DNA from: Moritella sp. JT01
Lineage (GTDB): Bacteria > Pseudomonadota > Gammaproteobacteria > Enterobacterales > Moritellaceae
DNA length: 64,000 bases
Assembly (NCBI RefSeq): GCF_001574435.1
Contig: NZ_LOCN01000028.1
Span: 28,623 to 92,622 of the forward strand
Reading direction: 5' to 3'
Shown: positions 1 to 8,567 of the stretch, in pieces
Position numbering within the stretch: position 1 is the stretch's first letter
How the letters are laid out: the number at the start of each line of letters is the position of its first letter
Program-made: the position numbers and the translations under genes
Notes under the pieces: generated by a model
Told to the model about the DNA's origin: nothing
Database searches by the model: none
What the model saw: only the letters and a program-made list of their open reading frames with translations

Positions 1-408
1 CACTTTTGCTATTTCTGCATCAGCGTAAGCCGCCATAAAATTTGTTTTACAGCCATCCTTTTCAACAAACCTTTTTAGCAGGAGCGGCAAAATAGCAGAG
101 CTCTCAGCAAAGTGGATCCATTGCGAATAATCGACATATTCTTGTGACCCTTGTTTTGGTGCGAGTGTCTCTGCGGCATACTTATTAATCAGGTATTCTG
201 TGATCGCACCTGATTCGGTAATCACAAGTCCATCATCTTCGATTACTGGTGATTTACCTAAAGGGTGAATGGCTTTTAATTCCGGTGGTGCTAAGAATGT
301 TTGGCTATCACGCTGGTAGGCGATGACTTCATAGTCCACACCTAATTCTTCTAATAACCAGATGATACGTTTAGATCGTGATTTATTTAAATGGTGTAAT
401 TTAATCAT
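1..408 (-). CDS. Glutathione S-transferase, C-terminus cut by window edge
   Basis: The first 136 residues of a GST-like protein can be read; the gene runs off the left edge. The N-terminal thioredoxin-fold half is recognisable: an early SRSKRIIWLLEEL helix, a cis-Pro segment reading GKSPVIEDDG, and the glutathione-contact ESGAI segment. The family conjugates glutathione to electrophiles in the cytoplasm. An AGAGG ribosome site precedes the ATG. It begins 9 nt after the stop of the upstream oxidoreductase, so the two are probably one transcript and a detoxification unit. Substrate cannot be told from sequence. Confidence 0.88.
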   Translation of the reverse strand, partial: MIKLHHLNKSRSKRIIWLLEELGVDYEVIAYQRDSQTFLAPPELKAIHPLGKSPVIEDDGLVITESGAITEYLINKYAAETLAPKQGSQEYVDYSQWIHFAESSAILPLLLKRFVEKDGCKTNFMAAYADAEIAKV

Positions 409-417
409 TTTAACCTC

Positions 418-1449
418 TTACTTAGCCACATTTACTACAAGTTTACCGAAGTTCTCACCTTGTAGCATACCTGTAAATGCCGATGGTGCATTTTCTAAAC
501 CATCAATCATGTGCTCACGATATTTAATTTCACCGGATTGTAACCACATCATCATCTGCTCAAAAAATTCGTTATAGCGATGTGCATAATCATCAAAAAT
601 AATGAAGCCTTGCATCTTAATACGTTTGACCAATAAGGTGCCCATTAACAAGGATAAACGATCGGGTCCTGATGGTAATTCTGTTGCATTGTATTGTGAT
701 ACCAAGCCACACACAGGAACACGAGCGCCAGTATTTAATTGAGGTAGGACGCTATCAAATACTTTACCGCCAACATTTTCAAAGTAAACATCAATGCCGT
801 TAGGGCAAGCTGCTTGTAATTGTGCATCAAAGTCGTCAGCTTTATGGTCAATACATTTATCAAAACCTAATACGTTTTCAGCGTATTTACATTTTTCCGC
901 TCCGCCTGCGATACCTACCACGTAGCAGCCTTTTAATTTACCAATCTGACCAACTGTTGCACCCACGGGGCCGGTTGCGGCTGCAACAACAAGCGTATCA
1001 CCTGATTTAGGCTGACCTATATCTAACAGTCCCATATAAGCAGTAAAGCCAGGCATACCTAAGATGCCAAGCGCATAAGAGGGATTAGTTGGCTCTGTGC
1101 CTAATTTTATCAGGCCTTCACCGTCTGAAATGTCATAATCTTGCCAGCCTGTATAAGCAAGAACCCATTCCCCTACTTGATAATCAGGGTGTAAAGAGGT
1201 CACAACTTGGCACACTGTAGCACCAACCATAGTGCCATCAATATCGACAGGCTCAGCGTAAGATGCACCGGCATTCATACGGCCGCGCATGTAAGGATCA
1301 AGTGATAAATAATTTGTTCGTAATAATATTTCGCCTGTTTCAGGAGAGGGTATGACAGTTTCTTTAAGACTAAAGTTAGTCGATGTAGGTGCGCCAACAG
1401 GGCGTGAAGCAAGTGTAATACGGCGATTAATTGAATGTAATTGAGGCAT
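418..1449 (-). CDS. NADP-dependent medium-chain oxidoreductase (CurA-like)
   Basis: This 343-residue protein belongs to the zinc-free medium-chain dehydrogenase/reductase superfamily, close to the CurA / leukotriene-B4 dehydrogenase branch that reduces double bonds of alpha,beta-unsaturated ketones and aldehydes with NADPH. The N-terminal half has the SLDPYMRGRM segment typical of the branch. The Rossmann part carries an AATGPVGATVGQ nucleotide-binding loop near residue 155. The length is normal for the family. It is first in a likely two-gene unit with the GST, and two TetR-type palindromes lie just upstream, suggesting induction by reactive electrophiles (inference). Confidence 0.88.
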   Translation of the reverse strand: MPQLHSINRRITLASRPVGAPTSTNFSLKETVIPSPETGEILLRTNYLSLDPYMRGRMNAGASYAEPVDIDGTMVGATVCQVVTSLHPDYQVGEWVLAYTGWQDYDISDGEGLIKLGTEPTNPSYALGILGMPGFTAYMGLLDIGQPKSGDTLVVAAATGPVGATVGQIGKLKGCYVVGIAGGAEKCKYAENVLGFDKCIDHKADDFDAQLQAACPNGIDVYFENVGGKVFDSVLPQLNTGARVPVCGLVSQYNATELPSGPDRLSLLMGTLLVKRIKMQGFIIFDDYAHRYNEFFEQMMMWLQSGEIKYREHMIDGLENAPSAFTGMLQGENFGKLVVNVAK

Positions 1450-1483
1450 AGAAGACCCTTATTTAAGTCGTGTACGATACTGG

Positions 1484-1498
1484 ATGACCGATCGTCTT
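1484..1498. promoter_or_regulatory. TetR-type operator candidate, proximal copy
   Basis: The sequence ATGACCGATCGTCTT has imperfect 5-bp arms around a 5-bp centre and shares the core GACCGRTCGTCT with a second site 70 bp away. It lies about 35 bp upstream of the oxidoreductase start, where a repressor would block transcription. The regulator is not in the window. Confidence 0.5.
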
Positions 1499-1553
1499 TT
1501 AATTGGACGTACAAATCTTGATTAATTTCTAACGCGTTAACGATACACCTTAG

Positions 1554-1568
1554 TAGACCGGTCGTCTA
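1554..1568. promoter_or_regulatory. TetR-type operator candidate, distal copy
   Basis: TAGACCGGTCGTCTA is a perfect inverted repeat with TAGAC and GTCTA arms around a 5-bp centre, the usual architecture for TetR/AcrR-family operators. It repeats the core of the site at 1484-1498. It lies between the oxidoreductase and the divergent DUF1566 gene, so it could affect either. Confidence 0.55.
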
Positions 1569-1661
1569 TTAATTGATGGTTTTTTTTTCGGACTTATCAA
1601 TATTTGTAATCTAAACTTCGATGTGCATCACGCTTTTGATTGTTTTTATTCGAGTATTGTT

Positions 1662-2381
1662 ATGAAATATTTAGCCATATTTTTAAGCTGTTTGTTATTG
1701 ACGGGTTGCCCCACTGGCAGTGATGGTAACGTTGAGCGGAATAGTTACCCCGGTGAGGGGGGCGGTGTTTTACTACCTGATTATGACATACGGCTTAATT
1801 TAAACCCCGCTGGACTCCGTCTTGATGATAAGCAGAATCGGCTAGAAGACTTGTTAGATTTAACCAAAATAGGACCTGGGGGCGTGAGCGTGGAAGAGGA
1901 TTCACCTGAGTGGTTTTGTGTTTTAGATAATAAAACAAAATTGATGTGGGAAGTTAAAACGGTGATTGGTAGTGGCGATGTTAACGATGCAGACTATATT
2001 TATTCGTGGTTTAAATCGAGTGATGCTGACTTTAATGGTCATGGTGTTACCGAAAATGGTGGTATTTGTGTCGATAGTAGTAGTTGTGACACTGAAAAAT
2101 TCAAAATCGCTATGAATGAACTCGATTGGTGTGGTTACAATGATTGGCGTTTACCCACTCGTTTAGAACTACAAAGTATTATCAATTATTCGCAAATAAT
2201 ACCTGCCGTTGAAACTGTGTTTTTTCCTCATGCTCAAAGTCTTAATTACTGGACTGCTGATATTGATATTGACGATTTGGAATCAGCTTGGATGGTTAAT
2301 TTTTTATACGGTCATATTCAAGGTAATTTAACCAATATTCCAAGGGCTGTACGCTTAGTGCGTAATCAAAGTTCGCAATAA
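1662..2381 (+). CDS. DUF1566-family lipoprotein
   Basis: A 239-residue exported protein of unknown function. From the ATG chosen here the first 16 residues form a lipoprotein signal ending in LLLTGC, so the mature protein should be acylated at Cys16. The reading frame is open back to a GTG at 1623, but that start would put 13 polar residues before the signal. No clear ribosome site precedes either start. The C-terminal half has the DUF1566 (Lcl C-terminal-like) signature: LMWEVK, WCGYNDWRLPTRLEL, a YWTAD segment and a final AVRLVR. A second DUF1566 gene follows 50-60 nt later in the same orientation. Confidence 0.75.
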   Translation: MKYLAIFLSCLLLTGCPTGSDGNVERNSYPGEGGGVLLPDYDIRLNLNPAGLRLDDKQNRLEDLLDLTKIGPGGVSVEEDSPEWFCVLDNKTKLMWEVKTVIGSGDVNDADYIYSWFKSSDADFNGHGVTENGGICVDSSSCDTEKFKIAMNELDWCGYNDWRLPTRLELQSIINYSQIIPAVETVFFPHAQSLNYWTADIDIDDLESAWMVNFLYGHIQGNLTNIPRAVRLVRNQSSQ

Positions 2382-2440
2382 AAACCAGTAATTAAAAACG
2401 TTGATATAAGCTATTTAGTTGTCATAAAAGGATGTTAATG

Positions 2441-3016
2441 ATGAGCTTTAATATAACCCGGCGTCTATTACTTATTACTAGCACTATTTTATTAGTCGTG
2501 ATGTCGATGACTGCCAAAGGACTCGAACAACGCTGTAATGAGAATGCTGAAATATCAACACCAACTCAGCGTTTTGTTAATACTAGGCAAGGATTTTTAT
2601 TTGATAAAGCAACCCGTTTAGAATGGCAGATTTGTGTTCGTGGCCTGATGGGAAATCGATGTCAGAATGGTACGGTTCGTTATTTTACGTCGTGGGAAGC
2701 GATGATAGAACCAGCTGCATTTAATGCTACAAATGATGGTAATACTGATTGGCGATTACCTAACATTAAAGAGCTTTACAGTATTATAGAAACAGCATGC
2801 GAAGAGCCAAGCTTAAATAAATCCATCTTTCCCAATCACCCATTATCTCCAGCGGTATCTAAATCTTGGTCGAGTACACCAAGTAATGGTAACCCAAGTA
2901 AAGCGTGGCAAATCGACTTTCAAAATGGATTATTATATGACATTTCGAATGGCGAGCGCTTAACAGTACGTTTAGTTCGAACCTGTGATGAAGTTTGCCA
3001 GCAAGCATATGATTAG
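2441..3016 (+). CDS. DUF1566-family secreted protein
   Basis: This protein of about 191 residues starts with a positively charged hydrophobic signal (SFNITRRLLLI onward) and then carries a single DUF1566 domain: RLEWQICVRG, NDGNTDWRLPNIKEL, a WSSTP segment and a closing LTVRLVRTC. Six cysteines suggest disulfides and a periplasmic or surface location. The start is ambiguous among in-frame ATGs at 2432, 2438 and 2441; the AAGGA at 2428-2432 best fits the last two. It is a paralogue of the preceding gene, without the lipobox. Function is unknown. Confidence 0.72.
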   Translation: MSFNITRRLLLITSTILLVVMSMTAKGLEQRCNENAEISTPTQRFVNTRQGFLFDKATRLEWQICVRGLMGNRCQNGTVRYFTSWEAMIEPAAFNATNDGNTDWRLPNIKELYSIIETACEEPSLNKSIFPNHPLSPAVSKSWSSTPSNGNPSKAWQIDFQNGLLYDISNGERLTVRLVRTCDEVCQQAYD

Positions 3017-3100
3017 TCTAAGCCTACTTTAACGGCTATAGCTATATATATATTGTGGTTTCTAATTCTCATAAGTAATATACGCCATTATTTATAACCT

Positions 3101-4513
3101 TTGAAGACGTATATGCTATTAGACCATCACAATATTATATGCTTAGCATTAATTTCAGGCTTATGTTCAAGTATTAGTTATGCTGAAAATGTACCTGTCG
3201 ATAATATTGTACTTGAAGTTCGTGAACATTCGTTGGATGTTGATACTGTGGAAGCACCTGCATTAAATGTCAACAAATGGGGTATTGGTATTGGAATGCG
3301 CCGTGCAGATATTCCGTTTGCAGTCAAAGATGACAATGAAGATACTGCTGTTTATGATATTTTACCATTAATGCGGTTTGAAAATGATTATGGCTTTTTA
3401 CATGGCTTAGAAGGTGGTATTCATTTATGGAAAAATGAAGACAATCAAGTTAATGTATATAGTCGTTTCCGTTTCCATGATGTGCCTAAAGCGTTTCAAA
3501 ATTCAATTAAGGGACAGTCATTTGACTTTGGTTTGCAATATCGCTACATCGATGGTCCTTGGGAATCTGATATTGCTGTTTTATCCGATCACTATCAGCG
3601 CAACTATAGTTATACTCGGATTAAGTATAATTGGCAGCAAGGTAGTTGGTCATTAGTACCATTTGCAGAATTACAATGGAAAAGTGCTGATTTTAACAAT
3701 CATTATTATGGCTTTGATAAAGAGGACGCTGGTGCTGGCGTTTCAATGACTGGTGGTCTGGAAGGGTCATACCATGTAGCGAGCAATTTCTATCTGATTG
3801 GTCAATTGGGTCTAACGCGCTTAGAAGATGATGTATACGATCTAGATTCTGTTAATAAAAACTATCAGGTTGAGTCTTTTTTCGGTTTCGCTTTTTATCC
3901 TGAATATGATAAGCCTTTTAACCCAACTTCAACGCAACATAAGAATGATGAATACTTACGTTTAGCATATGGTTGGGCAACACCGTCGGATATTGGAGGT
4001 ATCTTAAAATTCCAAGCTGAACGCGATAGTGAAAACAATCAAATGAGCTCTGTATTTTATGGTACCCAAATTGCTGATAGTTTATTAACAATGCCTATTG
4101 ATCTTTATTTCACGCCTGGCCTTGTTTGGCATTATAGCTCTGATGTACAACAAGATATTACTGAAGTTGTGCTTGCGATTAAAGGTTTCTATACTTTTAA
4201 ACTTGGACCTCGTTGGCGCTTAGGTATTGCTGAAGGCTTATCTTATGTATTTGATATTACCTATATCGAAGGGTTTGAATTGACAGGTGAAGACAGTAAA
4301 CGTGGTTATGAAAACTCATCGAAGCTACTTAATTATTTAGACTTCTCCTTTGATGTGAATGTGGGGGATATTTTTGGAAGTAAGGCGTTAGCGAAAACTT
4401 GGTTTGGCTACAGTATCCATCACCGCTCGGGTATTTTTGAAAGTAGCTCGGTGTTTGGACGTATTAAAGGTGGCAGTAACTATCAAACGGTTTATTTACA
4501 GTGGCACTTCTAG
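3101..4513 (+). CDS. MipA/OmpV-family outer-membrane protein with C-terminal PagL-like barrel segment
   Basis: A 470-residue outer-membrane beta-barrel candidate. A signal peptide ends near ISYA. Residues of about 55-285 resemble MipA/OmpV proteins: alternating strands, AGAGVSMTGGLEGSY, and a YLIGQLGLTRLEDDV strand. A second strand-rich region follows (about 300-470) ending in an aromatic Phe, as barrels do. Near the end an HHRSG motif supplies an H-x-S resembling the catalytic pair of PagL-type lipid A deacylases; whether it deacylates is inference. The start is probably the TTG, because it puts a Lys ahead of the hydrophobic core; an ATG at 3113 gives an uncharged leader. Confidence 0.72.
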   Translation: MKTYMLLDHHNIICLALISGLCSSISYAENVPVDNIVLEVREHSLDVDTVEAPALNVNKWGIGIGMRRADIPFAVKDDNEDTAVYDILPLMRFENDYGFLHGLEGGIHLWKNEDNQVNVYSRFRFHDVPKAFQNSIKGQSFDFGLQYRYIDGPWESDIAVLSDHYQRNYSYTRIKYNWQQGSWSLVPFAELQWKSADFNNHYYGFDKEDAGAGVSMTGGLEGSYHVASNFYLIGQLGLTRLEDDVYDLDSVNKNYQVESFFGFAFYPEYDKPFNPTSTQHKNDEYLRLAYGWATPSDIGGILKFQAERDSENNQMSSVFYGTQIADSLLTMPIDLYFTPGLVWHYSSDVQQDITEVVLAIKGFYTFKLGPRWRLGIAEGLSYVFDITYIEGFELTGEDSKRGYENSSKLLNYLDFSFDVNVGDIFGSKALAKTWFGYSIHHRSGIFESSSVFGRIKGGSNYQTVYLQWHF

Positions 4514-4576
4514 CCTCAGCCAACCTGAGTGAACTGATTTAAACAATAATGATCTATTTCGATAATAAAACGAAAG

Positions 4577-4624
4577 GGCGCAGTTGGTAGGAGTAGCCAA
4601 ATAGCTATCGTCATCAACTGCGCC
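4577..4624. terminator. Convergent hairpin between barrel gene and kefB
   Basis: GGCGCAGTTG pairs perfectly with CAACTGCGCC across a 28-nt loop, followed by GTTTTATTT on the plus strand and TTTCGTTTTATT on the minus strand. It sits between two convergent genes, so it may end both; the long loop makes it a weaker call. Confidence 0.55.
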
Positions 4625-4638
4625 GTTTTATTTATTGA

Positions 4639-6561
4639 CTAAGTCTGCTCGCTTGTCGATTTGTTGTGTTTATGCGCGGCCGCTAAGTTACCAACCGTAT
4701 TTTTATCTTCATTACTGTGAGCCTCTGTTGACCAAGCTTCATTGAGGTTGTCGTAATAAGTTAACGCATCTAATCCTAATAGTTTTTTCAGTATACGTCG
4801 TTCTGTCAGGCTACGGTTCACAAATTCAGGCTCTTGTTCGTGCATGCGTTTTGCTTCTTCATGTAATACCGCTTCGTCATGACGGCGGAATACTTGACCT
4901 GCACGATGAGCCTGATTGGCTCGCATCCCTAATGCTTTTAGTGTTTCAACACCTAGGCTGATACCAGAATCGAGTGACTCCCGAAATACGTGATCAGCGC
5001 CAAGGCGGATTAATTGCTGGGCATGGTTACGATCTGTTGCTCGGACTAATACAGTTAAGTGCGGAAAGTGTTTTTTTACTTTAATTAAAATACGCTTGGT
5101 GCGGCTTGCGCTTTCGACGGCAATAATAAATAGTTTGGCATTATCGGCCCCTGCGGAATGTAGTAAATTAAGCTGTTCTGCATCGCCATAAAACACCTTG
5201 TATTTGAATTGCTGCAATAATTCTATCTGGCCTACATCGTTTTCTAAAATAGTGGTATTGATATGGTAACCATGCAGTAATCGACCCACAACTTGTCCGA
5301 AGCCACCAAAGCCAGCGATAATAACAGAGCTGTGGGCATTATCTGGAATCGAGTGGTCAGGAGTTGCTGTATTTTCGGCCTGCGGTATTTTACGTTTGAA
5401 TGTTGGCGCGATGATTTTATCGTAAATAATCAGCAACAGTGGGGTAAATACCATCGATAAAGTAACCACTAATACGAGCAGGCTAGCGGTTTCATTATCC
5501 AGTACTTGGCGTTGCAGAGAGAATGATGTTAATACAAATGCAAATTCACCACCTTGTGCCAAGGCACAGGAAAATAACCAATTTTGACTGTGTTGGATCT
5601 TAAATACGATCCCGGTGATGAACAGTACAATAAACTTAACTGCAATTAATGCTGCCACCAGTAAGGCGATTAACATAGGCTGATTAAGTAAGAGGGTAAA
5701 ATCGATACTGGCACCAACAGAGATAAAGAAGATACCTAATAATAAACTTTTGAAAGGTTCAATATCACTTTCAAGTTCGTGGCGGTATTCACTGTCTGCT
5801 AATACCACACCGGCTAAGAAGGTACCGAGCGCGGCAGATAGGCCAACGGCTTCCATCGCCAAGGCAATACCGACAACCAGTGCTAATGCGGTTGCAATAA
5901 AAATCTCTCGAGAGCGAGAACCTGCAATAATACGTAACAGTGGTACCACGAGAAAGTGTCCACCAATGATAATGCCTGCAATAACGCCTGCAATCATTAA
6001 TGCACTTTGCCAACTTGGTATTGTCGATTCAACAATCGCAGTATCTTGTATAACGAGCAGCGGTAATATAGATAAAATCGGGATAACGGCAATATCTTGA
6101 AATAATAATACCGCAAAGGCGTTTTTACCGGCTTCGGTTTTCATTAATTCCCGCTCTTGTAAATTTTGCAGCACAATCGCAGTCGATGACAAGGCAACAA
6201 TTAAACCGATAGCGAGTGCTGTTTGCCAAGCAAGTCCACAAGCAAGTAATAGCAAGAAAATACACAAGGTCGTGGCACTAAGTTGTAAGCCACCTGTTCC
6301 TAAAATGGGCATTTTTAATTGCCATAATAAAGCAGGTCTTAATTCTAAGCCTACTAAAAATAGCATTAAAACCACACCAAATTCGGCAACATGCATGACA
6401 TCTTCTTGATTGGAAATTAAGCTTAATGCATAAGGTCCGACAATCACGCCTGCAATCAAATATCCCAGTACCGAGCCAAGCCCCAATCGTTTTGCGATTG
6501 GTACTGCCACGACTCCTGCTGCAAGATAGATGAAAGTATTAAATAATACGCCATGTTCCAT
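4639..6561 (-). CDS. kefB: Monovalent cation:proton antiporter, Kef type
   Basis: This 640-residue protein has the two-part layout of glutathione-gated potassium efflux systems. A CPA2 antiporter domain of about 12 membrane helices fills residues 1-390, including a GLELRP segment and LFQDIAVIP in the helix bearing the ion-binding acid. It is followed by a cytoplasmic TrkA-N (RCK) domain near residue 410 with the GFGGFG nucleotide-binding loop. The C-terminal tail is polar. KefB/KefC acidify the cytoplasm when glutathione adducts of electrophiles accumulate. It follows kefG by 2 nt and has a GAGGG ribosome site inside the end of kefG. Confidence 0.9.
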   Translation of the reverse strand: MEHGVLFNTFIYLAAGVVAVPIAKRLGLGSVLGYLIAGVIVGPYALSLISNQEDVMHVAEFGVVLMLFLVGLELRPALLWQLKMPILGTGGLQLSATTLCIFLLLLACGLAWQTALAIGLIVALSSTAIVLQNLQERELMKTEAGKNAFAVLLFQDIAVIPILSILPLLVIQDTAIVESTIPSWQSALMIAGVIAGIIIGGHFLVVPLLRIIAGSRSREIFIATALALVVGIALAMEAVGLSAALGTFLAGVVLADSEYRHELESDIEPFKSLLLGIFFISVGASIDFTLLLNQPMLIALLVAALIAVKFIVLFITGIVFKIQHSQNWLFSCALAQGGEFAFVLTSFSLQRQVLDNETASLLVLVVTLSMVFTPLLLIIYDKIIAPTFKRKIPQAENTATPDHSIPDNAHSSVIIAGFGGFGQVVGRLLHGYHINTTILENDVGQIELLQQFKYKVFYGDAEQLNLLHSAGADNAKLFIIAVESASRTKRILIKVKKHFPHLTVLVRATDRNHAQQLIRLGADHVFRESLDSGISLGVETLKALGMRANQAHRAGQVFRRHDEAVLHEEAKRMHEQEPEFVNRSLTERRILKKLLGLDALTYYDNLNEAWSTEAHSNEDKNTVGNLAAAHKHNKSTSEQT

Positions 6562-6563
6562 GG

Positions 6564-7136
6564 TTAGTTACCCTCTATTTTTTTTGCGACAGAGCCATCA
6601 TCTGTTTGCTGTAGCATTAATAATTGTTGGCGATACTCTGTTGCTTTACGCGCAATACGCGGTGACTCATGACGTTTATGAATATCATGCAGCACAAATG
6701 GTGGCAGGTATTCTAAATTACATATTTTGCTCATCTGACTAAAGGGTAATAAGAATTCGCTAATATCGTGTTCATTGTAACCTGAATCGGAATAAGAGTT
6801 AGCACTACCTCCAGTAGAGATAGCGAGCATGAGTTTTTTTCCAGCGAGTTTATCGCCATTTTCACCGTAAGCAAAACCATGTTCAAGTACCAGATCTTGC
6901 CATTCTTTTAAAATTGCGGGGCATGAATACCAGTAAAGTGGAAATTGAAATACGATGATATCGTGATTCAGTAATAAGGTTTGTTCATGCTTAATATCAA
7001 TAAATGAATCGGGGTAAGCATCGTAAAGATCGTGGCAAGTGATGCCTTCAATGTTTTTAATTTCATGGAATAATGATTTATGTGCGAGTGATTTCTGTAA
7101 TGCAGGATGGGCGAATAAAACGAGAATTTTGTACAT
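6564..7136 (-). CDS. kefG: KefG-type NAD(P)H oxidoreductase, ancillary subunit of the Kef system
   Basis: A 190-residue flavodoxin-fold quinone-reductase-like protein of the size of KefG/KefF. It opens with a KILVLFAHPALQ beta strand and contains the family segments FQFPLYWYSCPAILKEW and LMLAISTGGSANSYS that contact FMN. KefG and KefF bind the antiporter and are required for its full activity. Immediate coupling to the antiporter gene (2-nt gap) supports the assignment and makes a gated efflux operon. It could also act as an electrophilic-quinone reductase, as these proteins do. Confidence 0.87.
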   Translation of the reverse strand: MYKILVLFAHPALQKSLAHKSLFHEIKNIEGITCHDLYDAYPDSFIDIKHEQTLLLNHDIIVFQFPLYWYSCPAILKEWQDLVLEHGFAYGENGDKLAGKKLMLAISTGGSANSYSDSGYNEHDISEFLLPFSQMSKICNLEYLPPFVLHDIHKRHESPRIARKATEYRQQLLMLQQTDDGSVAKKIEGN

Positions 7137-7474
7137 ATATTTTCAATCATCCTTTATTGAAATAGATCTTTATATCGGCATTCAATAGCTTAGCGTTTAA
7201 GGTGTTAACTATATCAGTTGTTGTAATCTAAGCTTATAATATAAAACAAATTATTTCAGCGTTTTTTTAGTTGTTCTGACTGATATGGCTGATATCACTC
7301 TTATTTTCCAATTATTGAATGGTTACTGCTCGTTAATATTATTAATCATATTCACTATTATTAAGCGTCTTATGTTTTAGTTGTTATGTTATGCTTTCGT
7401 CACTAAATTGATTTCGGTCAATATTTGACATTATTAATTGGTAATAACTTAACTATTGGGGCACTTTTTTACAC
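7137..7474. other. Divergent intergenic region, 338 nt
   Basis: AT-rich spacer between the divergent kefG and the DUF2860 gene. It presumably holds both promoters. I see no strong palindrome, no RNA gene and no convincing open frame. Confidence 0.5.
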
Positions 7475-8476
7475 ATGATTTTGAAAAACCATAGCTTACT
7501 TTCACTAACTTTATTATTGACCTGTGGTTTATTTGGTAGTGTTGCAGTCGCAAAACCATTGGCAAAGAACGCTGGTTTTTCTGGTACGGTCGGTATTAAT
7601 GCTGGCGTCAGTGAAACGCAGGGCCAATTTAACATTCATGATGATAATGAACAGACCCAAGATCTAAACAATGCTGGTGACGCGGTCTCGAGTGGCGTGT
7701 TGTTTCCTTTTTTTCGTGTGGCTTATACAACGGAAGACCTTCAGACTCAGTACTTTCTTGGTCAGAGCCCTGAAAATATTTTAAATAGTGCCATACAATA
7801 TGAAATAGGTGTGAAACACCAATTTGACGAACGCCAAAGTATGACATTTGCTTATATTCCGCACGTACCGTTTTTAAAAGAAACTTGGTCAGATCCATTT
7901 TTGATCAACGCGCCAAGAGAAAAGAGCGACATTGATTCGAGTGCGGTACGTTTAGCTTATAAATTTGCCCCTGTTCAGATTGAATATTCGTATGCATCAT
8001 ATTCGATAGAAAATGAGCAAAGCGGTAGTCAGAGTATGAGTGCAGAAGAACAAGCCTCGTTAAATCGAGACAGTGATTATCAAAGACTTAGTTTAGAAAG
8101 CTTATTTCCGCTATGGCAAGGAATATACGCTAAAGCAAATGTGTTTTATGGTGCTCAAGATGCTAAAGGTGAAAGTCAGAGTTTTGATGAATTTCATTAT
8201 AGCCTTAGTATTATGACTAAATATGAAAGGCATTTTTTCTCAGTACAAGCGGCATTTAGTAAGCGTGAATACGATGCCGAGAATCCAATGTTTGGAGAGG
8301 TACAAGAGGACGATGTTAGCCGTTATTCACTCTTTTATTCTTATTCTGAACCGTTTAATATCGAAGGTACTAGCCTTAATATTATTTATCAAAACAAAGA
8401 AAATGATGCCAACATTGAGTTCTATGATAGCTCGACAAAATTCTTTTCAGTCGGTGTGAGTTATAGTTTTAATTAG
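7475..8476 (+). CDS. DUF2860-family outer-membrane protein
   Basis: This 333-residue protein has a signal peptide ending near VAVAKP. Its alternating short strands finish in a terminal aromatic strand (VGVSYSFN), as in outer-membrane beta-barrels. The segments GFSGTVGINAGVS near the mature N-terminus and KETWSDPFL in the middle match what I recall of DUF2860, a family seen mainly in Vibrio and relatives and of unknown function. Length fits. It is transcribed alone: a promoter region precedes it and a strong hairpin follows. Ligand or transport role cannot be inferred. Confidence 0.75.
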   Translation: MILKNHSLLSLTLLLTCGLFGSVAVAKPLAKNAGFSGTVGINAGVSETQGQFNIHDDNEQTQDLNNAGDAVSSGVLFPFFRVAYTTEDLQTQYFLGQSPENILNSAIQYEIGVKHQFDERQSMTFAYIPHVPFLKETWSDPFLINAPREKSDIDSSAVRLAYKFAPVQIEYSYASYSIENEQSGSQSMSAEEQASLNRDSDYQRLSLESLFPLWQGIYAKANVFYGAQDAKGESQSFDEFHYSLSIMTKYERHFFSVQAAFSKREYDAENPMFGEVQEDDVSRYSLFYSYSEPFNIEGTSLNIIYQNKENDANIEFYDSSTKFFSVGVSYSFN

Positions 8477-8499
8477 AATTAGAATTAGAATTAGAAATC
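8471..8499. repeat. AATTAG hexamer microsatellite
   Basis: Four tandem copies of AATTAG plus a partial copy run across the stop codon of the DUF2860 gene; the TAG stop is the end of the first unit. Slippage would only alter the 3' untranslated part. Confidence 0.8.
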
Positions 8500-8512
8500 G
8501 AAAGAACAAAAA

Positions 8513-8541
8513 GGGACGTGATACGATGAGCATCACGTCCC
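8513..8541. terminator. Bidirectional intrinsic terminator
   Basis: GGGACGTGAT pairs with ATCACGTCCC around a 9-nt loop, followed by CTCTTTT on the plus strand and TTTTTGTT on the minus strand. It serves the convergent DUF2860 and ggt genes. Confidence 0.85.
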
Positions 8542-8567
8542 TCTCTTTTACTGATTGCTCTGGATTG

